The translations under genes were made by a program, and so were the position numbers. Shown here piece by piece: positions 48,333 through 60,800 of a stretch of DNA of 64,000 nt. Origin of the DNA: Hemerocallis citrina (lineage: Eukaryota; Streptophyta; Magnoliopsida; Asparagales; Asphodelaceae); contig CM030364.1 of assembly GCA_017893485.1 (NCBI GenBank), positions 40,279,825 to 40,343,824 of the forward strand, in the 5' to 3' direction. Every line of letters begins with the position of its first letter. The stretch's first letter is position 1. The notes beneath the pieces were generated by a model. The model ran no database searches. It worked only from the letters and a program-made list of their open reading frames with translations, and was not told the origin of the DNA.

Positions 48333-49335
48333 TGTTGGAAATATTTTTGGCATATTTTTCGGGCCGGATTCCGGTGGGCTCCGGCCACCGGCGGTGTCGG
48401 AAAGTGATTGTATTACGTTCCTCTCGTCGAGTACTATTCCATAATGTACTCATTTGCCAAAAAACGGATTCTGTATGAATGAAAATGTTGGTTCATAGTT
48501 GGGTACTCGAAATGTACTAACTCGGAAATTTGGAGAAATTAATAGTCCCACATCGGAAGTTAGGAAAGATTTCTTTAGTATACATGCTAAAGAAATGGAC
48601 TAAAGGGTGAAGCCCTGGGGTTACCACTAACGTGTAGTGGAGAGATGACCTAGCCAAAGTTACAAACACACACGCGCGCCCAACCCGGCCCGGCGCGGCC
48701 CTGGCTTCGGCTTCGGCTTCGACTTCGGCTCGACTTGGTTTGGTCTGGTTTGGTTTGGTTTGGTCTGGCCTGGCTTGGCTCTGGCCTACATTAATTTTTT
48801 TTTTGCCCCGCTCCAATTTATCCGCTGGATTTATTTTGTGAGGCGTTTAAAATTCTGTAACTGGTGTCATTATTCTGTAATAGCAGAATAATAGATCCAT
48901 CAGTTACATTTTTGGAGCCATTACTCTGCTTTTACAGAGTAATGGACCATTACTCTGTTGTTGGATCCATGATCCATCAGTTACACCCTCATCACCTATA
49001 AGACTGCAATTTTGTCTGCCAGAGACACAGGGTTTTTGAACTTGATAATCTTCTTCTTCGTCTTCCTCTGAGTCTGAGAGTACAATACAGCTACTGGTTC
49101 GCTGATATCTCTGAAGCTAGGGTGAAGCTCTTCTGGGAAAGATAATAGAGTTGTATTATAGGAGGCAATTCGTCAGCTACCATCATACTGCGGGGCAAAT
49201 TTCGCTTTAAGGACAGATATCTTAATTTCGACTCTGTATTGAAGTGTCTGGTTTGTTCTTTTATTCCTGTACTTGTAGTTCTTCACAAACATTGTTAGGA
49301 ATTTTCTATTTTATGATATTCTTGTTCTAATAACA
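48333..49335 (+). mobile_element. 3' LTR of copia element 4
   Basis: TGTTGGAAATATTTTTGGCA to GTTCTAATAACA. It matches the split 5' LTR, including a region rich in GGCTTCGGCTTCG and TGGTTTGGTTTGG around 48700-48785. It shows the empty-site version of the chromovirus target (CAGGGTTTTTGAACTTG at 49030). Confidence 0.9.
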
Positions 49336-49340
49336 CCTTA

Positions 49341-50880
49341 AACTACAGCAACTTCTTCAAAAATTAGCTTATACTAGGGTAATTTTCTGTGCAGCGAAGT
49401 TTAGGGGTGTTATACATATTACAGCAAGAAAAGGGTAGTTAACTTTAAAAAAAACACAAGTAGTTTAGGTAGTTCTCTGCAATTTGGCCTATAGTAGAAG
49501 CTTAAGAAAGTACTCACACATAGACTAAAAAAGAAGGTAACTTCTAAGAATCAATTTGGATTTTGCAAAGGGGATGCAATAGAAGCTATTCCTTACCAAA
49601 AATATTGATGCAATGATTTATGCAAGAGAAAAGAGAACCAATATGATTGCATTAATTTAGAAATAGCTTAAGACGCATAAATGGGGAACATTCTGTCTTC
49701 ACTCACAGAAAAAGAACAGGTTTCTTGTAGCTAAGGAAGAGTCTAAGACGTGTATAATGGAGTAGTTGCGATTTGGAAAAAATATGACACTCATTAGATC
49801 ACTATCACTATAATTTACATCAAGGTTGCTGGTTAACTTTTACCTTCATTACCAGAAGAAATATAGAAACATTCAGGATACTAAGGTCCAATACTGTACA
49901 TTATTCGCTGGTGAATATCATTTTCCTTGATGAAACAGGAGGCTATTCTCACATAGAAATTTGAAAAGAGCAACTTACAATCCAAATGAGTTAGAAAGTT
50001 GAAAATATAATAATATGAAACGCCACCTTGGTAAGTGGTCCTTGAAGAACAAATATAGGTGGTACTTGAAGAGCAAATAGTGAATAACTCGGAGTGAAGG
50101 ACACGAAATGAAGTGAATGTTATTATAAATTCGGTTCAATCATTCATCGTGAGATTGTCAAGGATGTTCTTCATAGTTAATTTATAGAACCAAATTCGGT
50201 GGTTAAGGTGCGAAAATGCTTCTGAATTACTGCGACCGAAAATTTTAAGAAATCGCTATAGAATTAAGCATAATTTATGGATCTGAATATGAATTGAAAG
50301 TATGGCAGTAACAAAATTATGGCAGCAGACTTATAGGGTTATAATTAAACTGAATATGAATTGAGAGACGAGATCACCTTCATAAATCTGTTTGTGCTAC
50401 CTCGCCAACCAAGGCCTGCGAAAAAAAAAGATAACTTTAAGAACTTTGATCGAACAGGTTGTGTGCATCCAATCCAAAAAACAAAAACTAGGGTTTCAAG
50501 TATCCAATCCAAAAAACGAAAACTAGGGTTTCAAGAAAAGAGAAATTTACCAAAATCCTACTTGTGAACTGCTTGCTTCCATGTGCACCTGCAATAACAT
50601 AAAACTAGGGTTTATTAAAATTTTTGAAAGTAAAATTAGGGTTTAGGTCTTGGAATGAGAGAGGGGCACGATGATGGAGGAGCAATGGAGATGGTGGGAG
50701 AGGGACGATGATGGCAGGAGAGGGACGGCGATGGTGACGTGGCGGCATGACGACGGTGACGTGGCGGCATGACGATGGCAGGAGGTCGAGTCGGGGATTT
50801 GTGTGTGTGACAGAGAGAGAGAGAGAGAGACGAGTGTGAGTGAGAGAGTGTAAAAATTGAGGGATTTGGGATTTGGGGGG
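49341..50880 (-). other. Low-repeat DNA, possibly the 5' part of an unidentified minus-strand gene
   Basis: On the minus strand a purine/pyrimidine-rich, GC-richer stretch (50640-50880, with a GA run at 50812-50830) is followed by several AAACCCTA motifs and, at 50551-50588, a small exon-like segment with an ATG (MEASSSQVGF) between AG and GT sites. A 35-bp tandem duplication (GAAACCCTAGTTTT) lies at about 50467-50540. No protein family is recognised; the gene model is speculative. Confidence 0.25.
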
Positions 50881-50888
50881 AAAATAAA

Positions 50889-51101
50889 ACATGCGCTATA
50901 CCGGCGTTTCTTCTATAAACGCCGGGATAGATAGGACATATCTCGGTGTTTATATTGCAAATGCCGTTATAAAACCTATCTATCCCGGCGTTTCTCCCAA
51001 ACGCCGGGATAGATAGACGATTTTTTTTTTAAAATTAAAATGTCATCTATCCCGGCATTCATACCCAAATGCCGGGATAGACCTTGCGGCTTGTAGTGTG
51101 A
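50889..51101. mobile_element. CACTA transposon terminus with subterminal repeats
   Basis: Read on the minus strand from 51101 it starts CACTACAAGCCGC, the CACTA terminal motif, followed by repeated CTATCCCGGCRTTT motifs in both orientations. These are the subterminal repeats of CACTA/En-Spm elements. The opposite terminus and the 3-bp target duplication were not found, so the element is truncated or extends left into unrecognised sequence. Confidence 0.7.
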
Positions 51102-51640
51102 GCTGCTCCGCACTTGCTTGTTTGCAAGTGGCTAAAGCACCTTCGAACCAAGTGTTGGACTCCGAACTTGCTATTTGAGAGTTTCAACAGTTTTGGGAGC
51201 AATTCTGAATGGTGAGCTGCTCCGCACTTGCTTGTTTACAAGTGGCTAACGCGGCGTCGAACCAAGTATTGGACTTCGAACTTATTGTTTGAGAGTTTCA
51301 ACAGTCATGGAAGAAATTTCGAATGGTGAGCTGCTCCGTACTTGCTTATTTGCAAGTGGCTAAAGCGGCATCGAACTAAGTGTTGAACTCCATACTTGTT
51401 GTTTGAGAGTTTCAACAGTTGTGGGAGCAATTCTGAATGGTGAGCTGCTTGCACTTGCTTGTTTGCAAGTGGCTAAAGCGGCATCGAACCAAGTGTTGGA
51501 CTCCGAACTTGTTGTTTGAGAGTTTCAACAGTCGTGGGAGCAATTTCGAATTGTGAGCTACTCCGCACTTGCTTGTTTGCAAGTGGCTAAAGTGGCGTCA
51601 AACCAAGTGTTGGACTCCGAACTCGTTGTTTTTGTGTTTG
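51101..51640. repeat. ~115-bp tandem array (about 4.7 units)
   Basis: Units beginning GTGAGCTGCTCCGCACTTGC start at about 51101, 51214, 51329, 51443 and 51557, with a few percent divergence. The array lies between the pol end of the Tat element and the CACTA terminus. That is where Tat/Ogre-lineage elements are known to keep tandem repeats in their 3' untranslated region. Confidence 0.85.
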
Positions 51641-51799
51641 TGGTTGTCGTAATTTGTACATGTATGCTTTGGGCTAGAACAATTATTTTTGCTGAAAAAT
51701 AAACCACATTTTTTTTATGAATGAGAAACTAAGTGGTTGCTTGTACGTTGCGAGCCTTTATTGCATGCTTTGGCCGCGTCATAAGCATCTGCCTTATTG

Positions 51800-53255
51800 G
51801 AATAAAATAAGTTAAAAATGAGGGAAGCTAGCTTTCTTGGTACTTCATTAAATGCTCGGCGTTCCAGGTTCTTGGCACCTTCTCCCCCCCCCCCCCCCCG
51901 CGTGGATCTTCAAGTTGATATGACCCTAGGGCGGACAACTTTGGAGTGCATGTATGGTCCCTCCCAATTCGGAGCTAGTTTCCCCTTCTTGCTTGGGCAG
52001 GAGATTTTAGTTTGCGAAGAACTAAGTCTCATTCTTGAAGGTTTGTAGGGCGAACCTTCTTGTTATAGGACTGCTTGATTCTTTGCTGATAAATCTTTTG
52101 TCGAATGGATGATCTCTCTCGGATCTCATCAATGAGGTCGAGGTTTCCATGGAGGTTGATAGGGTTTTGTTCTTCACTGAAACCTAGCAGGCGGGGAGAG
52201 AGTAGGCCGACCTCGAGAGGTATAAGGGCTTCAACGCCATATGTCAGATTGAATAAGGGACTCTCCTATTGGGGTTCTCTTGGTTGTGAGGCAGCTCCAA
52301 AGCACATTGGTGAGTTGTTCGACCCACAACCCCTTCGCAGATTTGTCAAGTCTTTTCTTGATGCCGTTGAGAATTTATCGGCTGGCGTTCTCAGCTTGAT
52401 CGTTGGACTGTGGGTGGGAAATTGAGAAGAATCATTGTTGGATGTCGAGGTCTGTACAGAACTTGTGGAAGGTCACCCCTGTGACTTGAGTCCCGTTGTC
52501 AGTCACCAGGATTCGAGGTATGCCGAACCGACAAACGAAGTCCTTCCAAAAGAATTACTGGACCCTATTCTCCGTGATCGATGCTAAGGGTTCAGCTTCG
52601 ATCCATTTGGAGAAGTAATCGATTGCCACTACAAGTAATTTTCTCTGATCGGTTGCTGGATGTAAAGGTCTGATCAGGTCCATCCCCCACCTAGCAAAGG
52701 GGATTGGACTCGACATGGAAGAGAGCTCGGTTTGAGGCACCCGTTGGATGGATGAGAACCTTTGGCAGGAAGTGCATTGTCGAACGTGCTGTTGGGCGTC
52801 ACTTAAAAGCGTAGGCCAGAAGTAGCCATGATTCAGGATCTTGCGAGCAAAGGATCTAGCTCCCATATGAGCGCCCCCGACCCCTTCATGGACCTCTCTG
52901 AGGGCATACTGGGCTTCTTCGGGAGAGAGACACTGCAAGTAGGGTCTGTCGTCTACGGCAGTGTAGGAGCGCTTATACAAGACTCCCTCGATGAGCGTAT
53001 ATCGCTCGACTCTCGTTCGAACTTTTCTAGCTTCTTTAGGCTCTGGGGGAGGGTTACCTTTTCGAGGAACTCAAACAGAGGCTTCATCCAGTTCTCCCCG
53101 TGTGCTGGGGGGGTATTACCATGAGCTCGAGACTCTCTTCTTCAATGTTGGGCCTTAGGAGGACTTCAATCAGTACGGTGCGGTCAAGTCCTTGGAAGGA
53201 AGAGGAAGCCAATTTTGATAGGGCATCTGCTTGCCCATTTTCTTTGCGAGGGATA
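51800..53255 (-). pseudogene. Tat-type gypsy element: integrase end of pol
   Basis: Minus-strand reading shows the integrase zinc-binding region and core: GYFWPTLLSDAQQHVRQC then CQRF (52790-52900), RWGMDLIRPL and VVAIDYFSKWIEAEPL (52580-52700). A degraded C-terminal part follows to about 51800 with an NWEGPY-like motif. The wording is that of the Tat/Retand lineage. Several stops and frame changes are present. The region is separated from its RNase H by solo LTR D. Confidence 0.8.
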
Positions 53256-54807
53256 CAGATTGTAACGCCCCAAATTCCAAATAAGACCGAATTCGAGATT
53301 TCGCAGGATCTTTACTTCACTTCGTACAATTTTACAAGAAAATTAAAACTTTTCAATAATACATCAGAGTTCATTACATCTTTGTTTACACAGTGGAAAA
53401 ATACAACAATGAAATAAAATATAACTTGTACAACTAGAACAATGTAAATCATCAACTGCATCATAACATCGTTATGGCAATGTCCATTACCTGCATATCA
53501 AGCTGTGAGCACGTCAGTCACATACAACTGACGAAAATATTATACTCGGCTATCCTCTCTATGTCGTACATATAACGATCTCATTACTTTAACAAATTAC
53601 AAAATTTGAATGAACAATAAAGTGTTAAATCGTGACTACGCTAAACATGTAAATGTATGTCATTCCTAATGCACATATTTTTATACTAGGATGACACTAA
53701 TCCATACTTGTTCGGATTCTATGCATCCCATATTATATAGGTCCGAGGGCAAGCACCTACGTACTCCACAATAAAGGGTTCAATCCCTCGCCATGAAACT
53801 ACCTAGTAATAAAATAAGGTTTAGATCATTCCACGACTATGGATCTCAGCCTCGCTGGCTATTAGAACAGATCCCTCATCGTACGAATCATCCCGCAAGT
53901 GACCCTCTAGTCCCGGTATACGTATATACATTGGATTATGGCAAACTATCCTCCCGATTACGCTAAGTCCCGGATTTAAAAATAAAAGCCCATCTCCCAC
54001 GGAGCAACCTCAGTCCACCAACTGGGTTTATAGCCACGGAGATCTACCGCCGACTATATAGAGCACCCCACATACGTTTGCCCAGGTTCGCTACATCTTC
54101 GCTTATGTGCCTAATTATTTTAGTTTAAGACATGAATAATTTCCAATTCTAAAATTAGTTTTACCTCCTACCGGACTTAATCAACAAAAATAATACGAAA
54201 TAGCTCCACGGTCATATCTCAATTTATATCTCAACCCTTTTCAATTTAATAATGCCGGTACCCGAGGTCTCACTAACTCTAAATCACAAACTTTTTCATG
54301 TACAAGAATTCATGGGTATACATACTCTTCAATGAACATGTCTTAAACTTAAATAATCTCATCTTCAATTTATTCATAACTTAATCAATGTCTATTCATG
54401 ATTCATTTATTCTCAATCTTAATAGCAATAATCCTTTTTCATGAAAAAATTTTCATCCATCATCAATCTATTTAATAACTTAAGCATAAATAACAATTTC
54501 ATATTTCAACCCATACCAAGTATTCTTAAATCGAAATAAGCGTATAATCACATCAAGAGGAATCCATTCACATGAACAATTTACTCTTAATCTACAAATA
54601 AATCTCATTTTCATTAATAATTTATTTTTGGCAAAACTCATTTTCTTTCTCATTTTTCCCATTTTTAACTTCTCAAATATACAAGAAAATTAAGAAACTA
54701 CTTTTAATAAATTCCAAATCTCTTTAGAGAATTATTAGGATTTTCCCCCAATTTTTATTTGCATTAAAACTCATCAAAACATTTAAAACACAACAAAAAA
54801 TATAAAG

Positions 54808-54895
54808 GTGGCCACCGGGTTTCGAACCCAAACCCAACCGCAAGGCACAGTCAGAGCCCAAACCTAGACCCACTAGCCACTAAGTCCTTTGTGGA
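54808..54895 (-). repeat. tRNA-like module 2 of solo LTR D
   Basis: Minus-strand GGGTTCGAAACCC (54817-54829) is a strong B-box core, and the A-box region TTAGTGGCTAGTGG lies near 54875-54890. It is the second module in LTR orientation. Confidence 0.55.
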
Positions 54896-54977
54896 CCTGT
54901 GTCCAAATCTCACACCGAACACCCCTTAAACACTTTCTCATTTTTTAATAATTATTTTAAAACAAAAAGAATATTTT

Positions 54978-55050
54978 GGCCTTAGCAGGTTTCGAACCCA
55001 CAGTCGGCAAGGAGACCAGTGTAGCACCAGGCCACTAGGCCAAGTGCGCC
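54978..55050 (-). repeat. tRNA-like module 1 of solo LTR D
   Basis: Minus-strand TTGGCCTAGTGGCC (near 55028-55042) provides an A-box and perfect GGCC/GGCC D-stem. GGTTCGAAACC (54988-54998) is the B-box. The pair is arranged as in LTRs A and C. Confidence 0.6.
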
Positions 55051-56782
55051 TATTGGTATGAAGGTTCTTCATATGTTTTTATTCCAACTTTTTGTTATTC
55101 TATTTTATTTATAAAAACTCAATTCCTCAACTTTTCTAATCTTTTGTTAAATTGAATTTGGTTCAAATAAACTGAGTTACTCTCTAACAGTAACTCATAG
55201 ATTTCAAATCCACATTTTAGACAATAAAATTAATTTTCAAATAGTTTCTTCTCACTAATAAACATAAATTTAAATTTTATCAAAGTAACACAATTATATG
55301 TCTTGTTAAATAGATTCAATAGTATCAATTTAAAAAAACAAAATATTCATTTGCTTATCAAAAGAAGACAACCAACCATTGTTCATACGGTCCGCAATTT
55401 CTTCATTCATGATTATTAGTGAATGGCAAAATAATTAGTTTCTTCTTTTCTCATAAACTACTACATGATGTAAATATTAATTCGTCAAACATAACATGAA
55501 TCACTGTTATTCTCACCACATCCATAATATATTTGTTCTACTTTATCATATCAAAGCTACTCATTTTATTACTATTAGCATGCAAATGTCTATATTTAGA
55601 AAGTAAGAGACACCCACCTCTAATGAAGTTTGAATAATGAAAGGAAAGATAGAACACCACTTCTAGCTCCAAAGCAAACTCCTAGCTCTTCTCTTCCTAG
55701 CAAGAGCCTCCAAGCACAAGAACACTCTTCTCTCTTTCTTTTTCTTTTCTTTCTCTTGTTTAAATTATTTTTGGTGTGAAGAGAGAAGGAGAATTGGGTG
55801 CTATTTATAGGATATTGTTAGGGTCTAAATTGCAAAATTACGCACCCAATAAATTACTCAATTTAATTTTCAACCTTTCATTTTCTCAACTCCTAAAAAC
55901 CCCCAACTCTTCATTTGTCCACCTCTTCAAAAACCCAACTCCTAACTCTCAACCTCTTCATGTATCAAAACCGGCCTCACCCATCTTTGAGTGTAACAGC
56001 CGAAAAGTCACACAAGAAAGAAACAACAGCATTTCTAATGTTAATCAAATCGGTGGGCCCCACGAGCTGCTGACATCATCAGCCTACAACCAGCATACAA
56101 ATGTTGTTGCTCCTCAAACGTGCCCCCCCCCCCCCCTTCATTATTTACCATAAATCACCATTCCCTTCAACAATTTACCAAACCAGCAAACTCTTCATAT
56201 ATACATATATGCTATAAATATATACACATTATATATTATTTATAAATTATAGGGTGTCACACACACTCTTAAATTTATTCTGAAAAAATAAATACGCTTA
56301 AAACAAACACGTGCGTCACACGTAAAACACCGAAATACGAAAATTGACTTTATCAACGAAAAAAATGTTAAAGATAATAAAAATACAATATAAGAAAACA
56401 TATTTATTAATTTTATGATGTAATTGCTACGTACGTAGAAAACACGTGCATTATACGTACAAAAGTATTGAGATCAAAATGCGAGAAAATAAATTTCCGT
56501 TTTATAAAATGAATTTGAATACGAAAAATAAATAATTTAACGTATAGAATATGTTGCACGTAGTGGTGAAAACACATAATCGATACATGTATCAAAAATA
56601 CGTAAAAAGCACGTAAAATTAGATATTGAAATTCAGTATTTTAGTTAACCCAAATTGGATAAAATGTACATAAAATGCATAAATAGTCGGTAATCAGAAT
56701 ACATGGTGAAAACATGTTACAAAATACACATGCGTAACGCACGAGGGCAAAATTGTCATTTTCAATTTTGCGGGGTGTTACA

Positions 56783-57887
56783 CAGATGACTTCTGCCTCT
56801 TGGAAGGTGGCTATTAGCCCCTTTACCTTGGCTAGATATTTGATCATGCGGTCATCTCTGGCATCGTAATCTCCTATGACTTGGTTCATCAACAAACCAA
56901 GAGTCACTAAATATTTTAACGCATCGAGCCCTAGCTTTTCGAGCTAAGAATAAGCCGGCGATGAGTGCTTCATACTCCGCTTCATTTTTGGAAGCTCGAA
57001 AGTTGATGCAGAGTGAGTACTGGAGAATGAATTCATCTGGGCCAGTCAGGATGACTCCCGCTTCGCTCCCCTCGATGCATGAGGATCCATCTACATAAAT
57101 GCTCCAAAATGGAGGGTCTTTGCTTTCCTCGTGGGGGTTTGGGATGGTGCTTTCCTAAATGAATTTCGTTAGATCTTGAGCCTTAATGGATGTCCTTGGC
57201 TTATAGTTTATGTCATGCTGGCTCAGTTCAATAGACCACTTCATTAGACGTCCTGAGCTCTCTATCCTGTGCAACACTTGCTTGAGGGGTTGGTCGGTAA
57301 GAACGACCAATGAGTGGGCCTGGAAGTATGGGCGGAGTTTTCGAGCAGCCATGATCAGTGTGTAGGCCATCTTCCCTATTTTGAATAACGGAGCTCAGCA
57401 TCCCAGAGGACTTTACTTACGTAGTAGATCGGTCTCTGGACCTTGTCCTCCTTCCTTACCAGGACGACGCTGAGGGTCTGATCTGAAGTGGTGAGGTAGA
57501 GGTAAAGGACTTCTCTCTACTTGGGCATGCTCAGGAGCGGGAGGTTGACTAGATACGCCTTGAGTTGCTCAAGGACTCCTGTTGTGATCACCCCCATTCA
57601 AAGCCTTTCGCCCCTCTTAGGGCCTCAAAAAAAACGAAGACACTTCTCTCCTGATTTGGAAAGGAAACGCCCGATGGCATCTAAGCGCCTCGTAAGTCTT
57701 TGGACTTCTTTGATGTTGGATGGGGGAGCCATATCCAAAATAGCTCGGATCTTTTTCGAGTTAACTTCTATCCCCCTCTGGCTGACCATACACTCGAGGA
57801 ATTTTCCTGACGATACGCCAAAGGCACATTTGGATGGATTGAGCCTCATGTTGTGCTTCTGCAAGACATTGAAGGCTTCCTGGAGGT
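56783..57887 (-). pseudogene. Tat-type gypsy element: RT C-terminal end and RNase H
   Basis: Minus strand: 57625-57887 reads the RT thumb/connection (MRLNPSKCAFGVSSGKFLE then SQRGIEVN). RNase H of the RT module is at 57155-57400 (MAYTLIMAARKLRPYFQAHS) and the second, archaeal-type RNase H-like part runs toward 56788 (NQVIGDYDARDDRMIKYLAK). Both ends are cut by solo LTRs. Stops are present. Confidence 0.75.
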
Positions 57888-57892
57888 CGGTC

Positions 57893-60800
57893 TGTCACGC
57901 CCTGCTTCCCAAAGTACGGGAATACGAGCACGTAACTGGGGCCCAGCGAATGATGTAAACATCATCCATAAGTTGTACCAATTTAAATCAACAATATGAA
58001 GAAAATAATATAATCGCATGGATAAATAATCACATAGACAATAATTAAATTTCAATAACATGAAATAATCCACCAAAGTAATATCCAATATCTGGGAAAA
58101 ATAAACTTCGGGTCAACAAAGCCCGGAATACAAAATATAGGAAATAACAATGCAGTAAATAAAGAAACATGAATCAAATAGTTATTGTAGACTACTAAAG
58201 CGGCTTCATCCACTAGAATGTTTGCTCACCCAATCCTTTGTTAAGCTCACCTTGGGTTCCTGCGAACTCGTTAACTAAAGGGGAAAAAATTTGTCCGTTA
58301 GAGCAAGTCACGAACATCAAGTAGTAGAAAGCAAGGAACAAAGGAAGCATGGTACGCCAAGAAAATGAACTAGAACAAAGTCAAAAGCAATAAAAAGAAT
58401 TAAATAATGAGCTCAAGGGTCAAGAGTTATTGAGCAATAATCAATAGTTGCAACAATAATCAATGATTTCGAGCAGTAATTAATGCCAATGACAATAATC
58501 AAGATCAGAAAATGGAAATATCAATTCTAGGTGTTTAGTTTTTTATTATTCTATTTAATGCATGTAATACTGTGTCCCATACCACAGGTTCGGTGCATAC
58601 AAACAATGATCATTTAAACTATAATGGTGAACTGTACAGGTCGTGTACTCGGCACAATAAACAATGGTTAACAATTAATATTCCACAATCCACAATCAAT
58701 AATCCACAATCCATAACGGTAACAATAACGATACAATGGGCCCATTCCGAGTAAAGTCTCTAATGATGTCCACTACTAAGTCAACCCTTATTACCCCGGC
58801 TTGGTATTATTTTATTATATTCAATGTAAACATGCAATGAGTATAGGAACAATGAGGTGATGTCGAAGGATTTCAAGGCAATGCAATGCATGGTATAACT
58901 AGTTCTATCCACTAGATACAAGAAATCAACATGAGTATGCTTAAAACATAATACACACATTCTGGATAGCAAGACATTGTTGTACAAAAATCAGTTTTTC
59001 TGTTGCTACATGAAAGAAAATTAGGTTCTGTCAGGGTTTCTAGAAAGTAGACTCTCTACCGGTTCCAATGCATATTTACACGACATATTGCAACTACAGG
59101 AATTTATTCTACCGTTTAGTTCTTTACGGGTCTGTTGTTCAGGAAGCAACTCAAAATAAGGATTGTTATAGATATAAATCGATTAAAACTAGGCCAAAAT
59201 TTTTACAAAAATTATATTCTACTTCTCAGAGTTGTTCATTAGTATTCTTGAATTTATTGGACCCTAGTTCATAATTTATCTTACTGTTTCAATTTGTCAA
59301 ACACGATACAAAATAGTGAATCTGAAATCATGACAGTTCGGTAGTAAAATATGAGTATCTTGCAATTCAAGAGTCGGATCTTAAAATCTTCAGATGGTCT
59401 AGATCCCAGATTCATAGAGCTACAACTTATATTTAGCAAGTTCTAAGTTATTCTAACCACAGCTAGGTCAATTAGTCTATTCTTTACAAGTTAAGCGTTT
59501 TGGTAGCAACATAGAGTTAAAGTTTTGCATGCATAACGGGACTGAAAATTCAATTTAAAATTTTATAAAAATTGTAAGAAGAAACCTAAACAAGTCTACC
59601 AACTCTCAGGGGAAAATCAAGCATAAATTCTACGGTTAACAATTGTATATTAATTAGAAATCATGTTGGTGTAACATTAAACAGCAGTTCTGGAAATCAA
59701 AAGTCAGCAGTACTAAATGTGGGATAACGTACAGGTTATAATTCAGAATTTAGATCTGTCGAATGTTATGGAAACTAGACTCATAAGGCTACAATTTATT
59801 TTTATATAGTTCTGATTTATTTTAACAGAAACAGGGACAAAAACTTAATGCAACATGTAACAACTTGCAGAATAGTAGAAAACCCAATTCATACTCAACG
59901 CATATAAATCAATAGCATAAATTGAACAACCATTGATATTAGAAATTAAGATGGATTCCAACAATCCACCCGACAAATCAACACTACTAAAAATCAATTC
60001 ACAACATCACATTCAATCGATATACATTCAATGACTGTATTACCTATATATGAACAATTCTAGTTTGTGTGTGTGTAGTGCATGCAATAAGGGATAACAA
60101 AGCTTGGGATTGATGCAATGGTATGGCACGAAAAGGAAACTACTACTTGGTTTTGCCGATGAATCCGTAGTAGTCCCTTTGAAGGGTATCAAGGCAATTT
60201 ATTATGATAATAAAAATACGAACTACTTGCGGAGATCAACAGTTCTTGAACTAGAGTAACAATAGTTTTCAAGAAGACTTGCCTTATACGACGATTAATC
60301 CGAATATGAGAATAACGGGACGAGGATCCTGATGTCTACACACGTGCAACCACGTGCTAAACACATAACAGCAACACGTGCAAGAGATACAACAACAACA
60401 ACATGTGCAACAACAAGCACGGTAAGAACAACAAGCAGCAAGATTGCAAAACAGCAAACAGCAAGAGCACTAGAACAACAAACGGATGGAGTGGTCGATG
60501 GGGACGAGAGGTGGTGCGGCGATAGCGAGGCAGTGGTGACGCATGGTGGTGAGGTTGGAGGCACTATGGCGGTGGTCCCGAGGTCGGGGGAGAGGGAGCG
60601 GTCGACGAGGGCGAGAGCAGAGGAAGCAGAGTCGAGGATGGCGAGGGATCGATGAGGGTGATGAGAACAGGGTGAGGAAGGTGGTGCAGGGCGCGAGGTC
60701 GATGGGTTCAGGGCACGGACGTCTAGGTGGAGGTGACGAGGATGATGTCGATGGGTGGTTGGGAGGATGCAAGCGGCAAGGCGGCGCCGAGAGGAAGGGC

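Larger units (their letters stand above)
35127..49335 (+). mobile_element. Copia element 4, complete with both LTRs, split by a nested chromovirus
   Basis: The 5' LTR (35127-35670 plus 43305-43596) and 3' LTR (48333-49335, 1,003 bp) share TGTTGGAAATATTTTTGGCA starts and the same body. Flanks CCTCA (35122-35126) and CCTTA (49336-49340) are a 5-bp duplication with one mismatch. A purine tract ATGTGGGGGA precedes the 3' LTR. Excluding the chromovirus it is about 6.6 kb. The sequence after the 5' LTR does not show the usual TGGTATCAGAGC primer site. Confidence 0.9.
53261..56782 (-). mobile_element. Solo LTR D (Tekay family) in the Tat element
   Basis: Plus-strand ends TGTAACGCCCCAAATTCC and CGGGGTGTTACA, with perfect CAGAT duplications (53256-53260, 56783-56787). 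The minus-strand 3' third matches the chromovirus LTRs: donor-like GAG|GTGGGTGT near 55619, two tRNA-like modules, and ATATGCAG acceptor at about 53491. The outer U3 part has diverged. No coding sequence; 3,522 bp. Confidence 0.88.
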
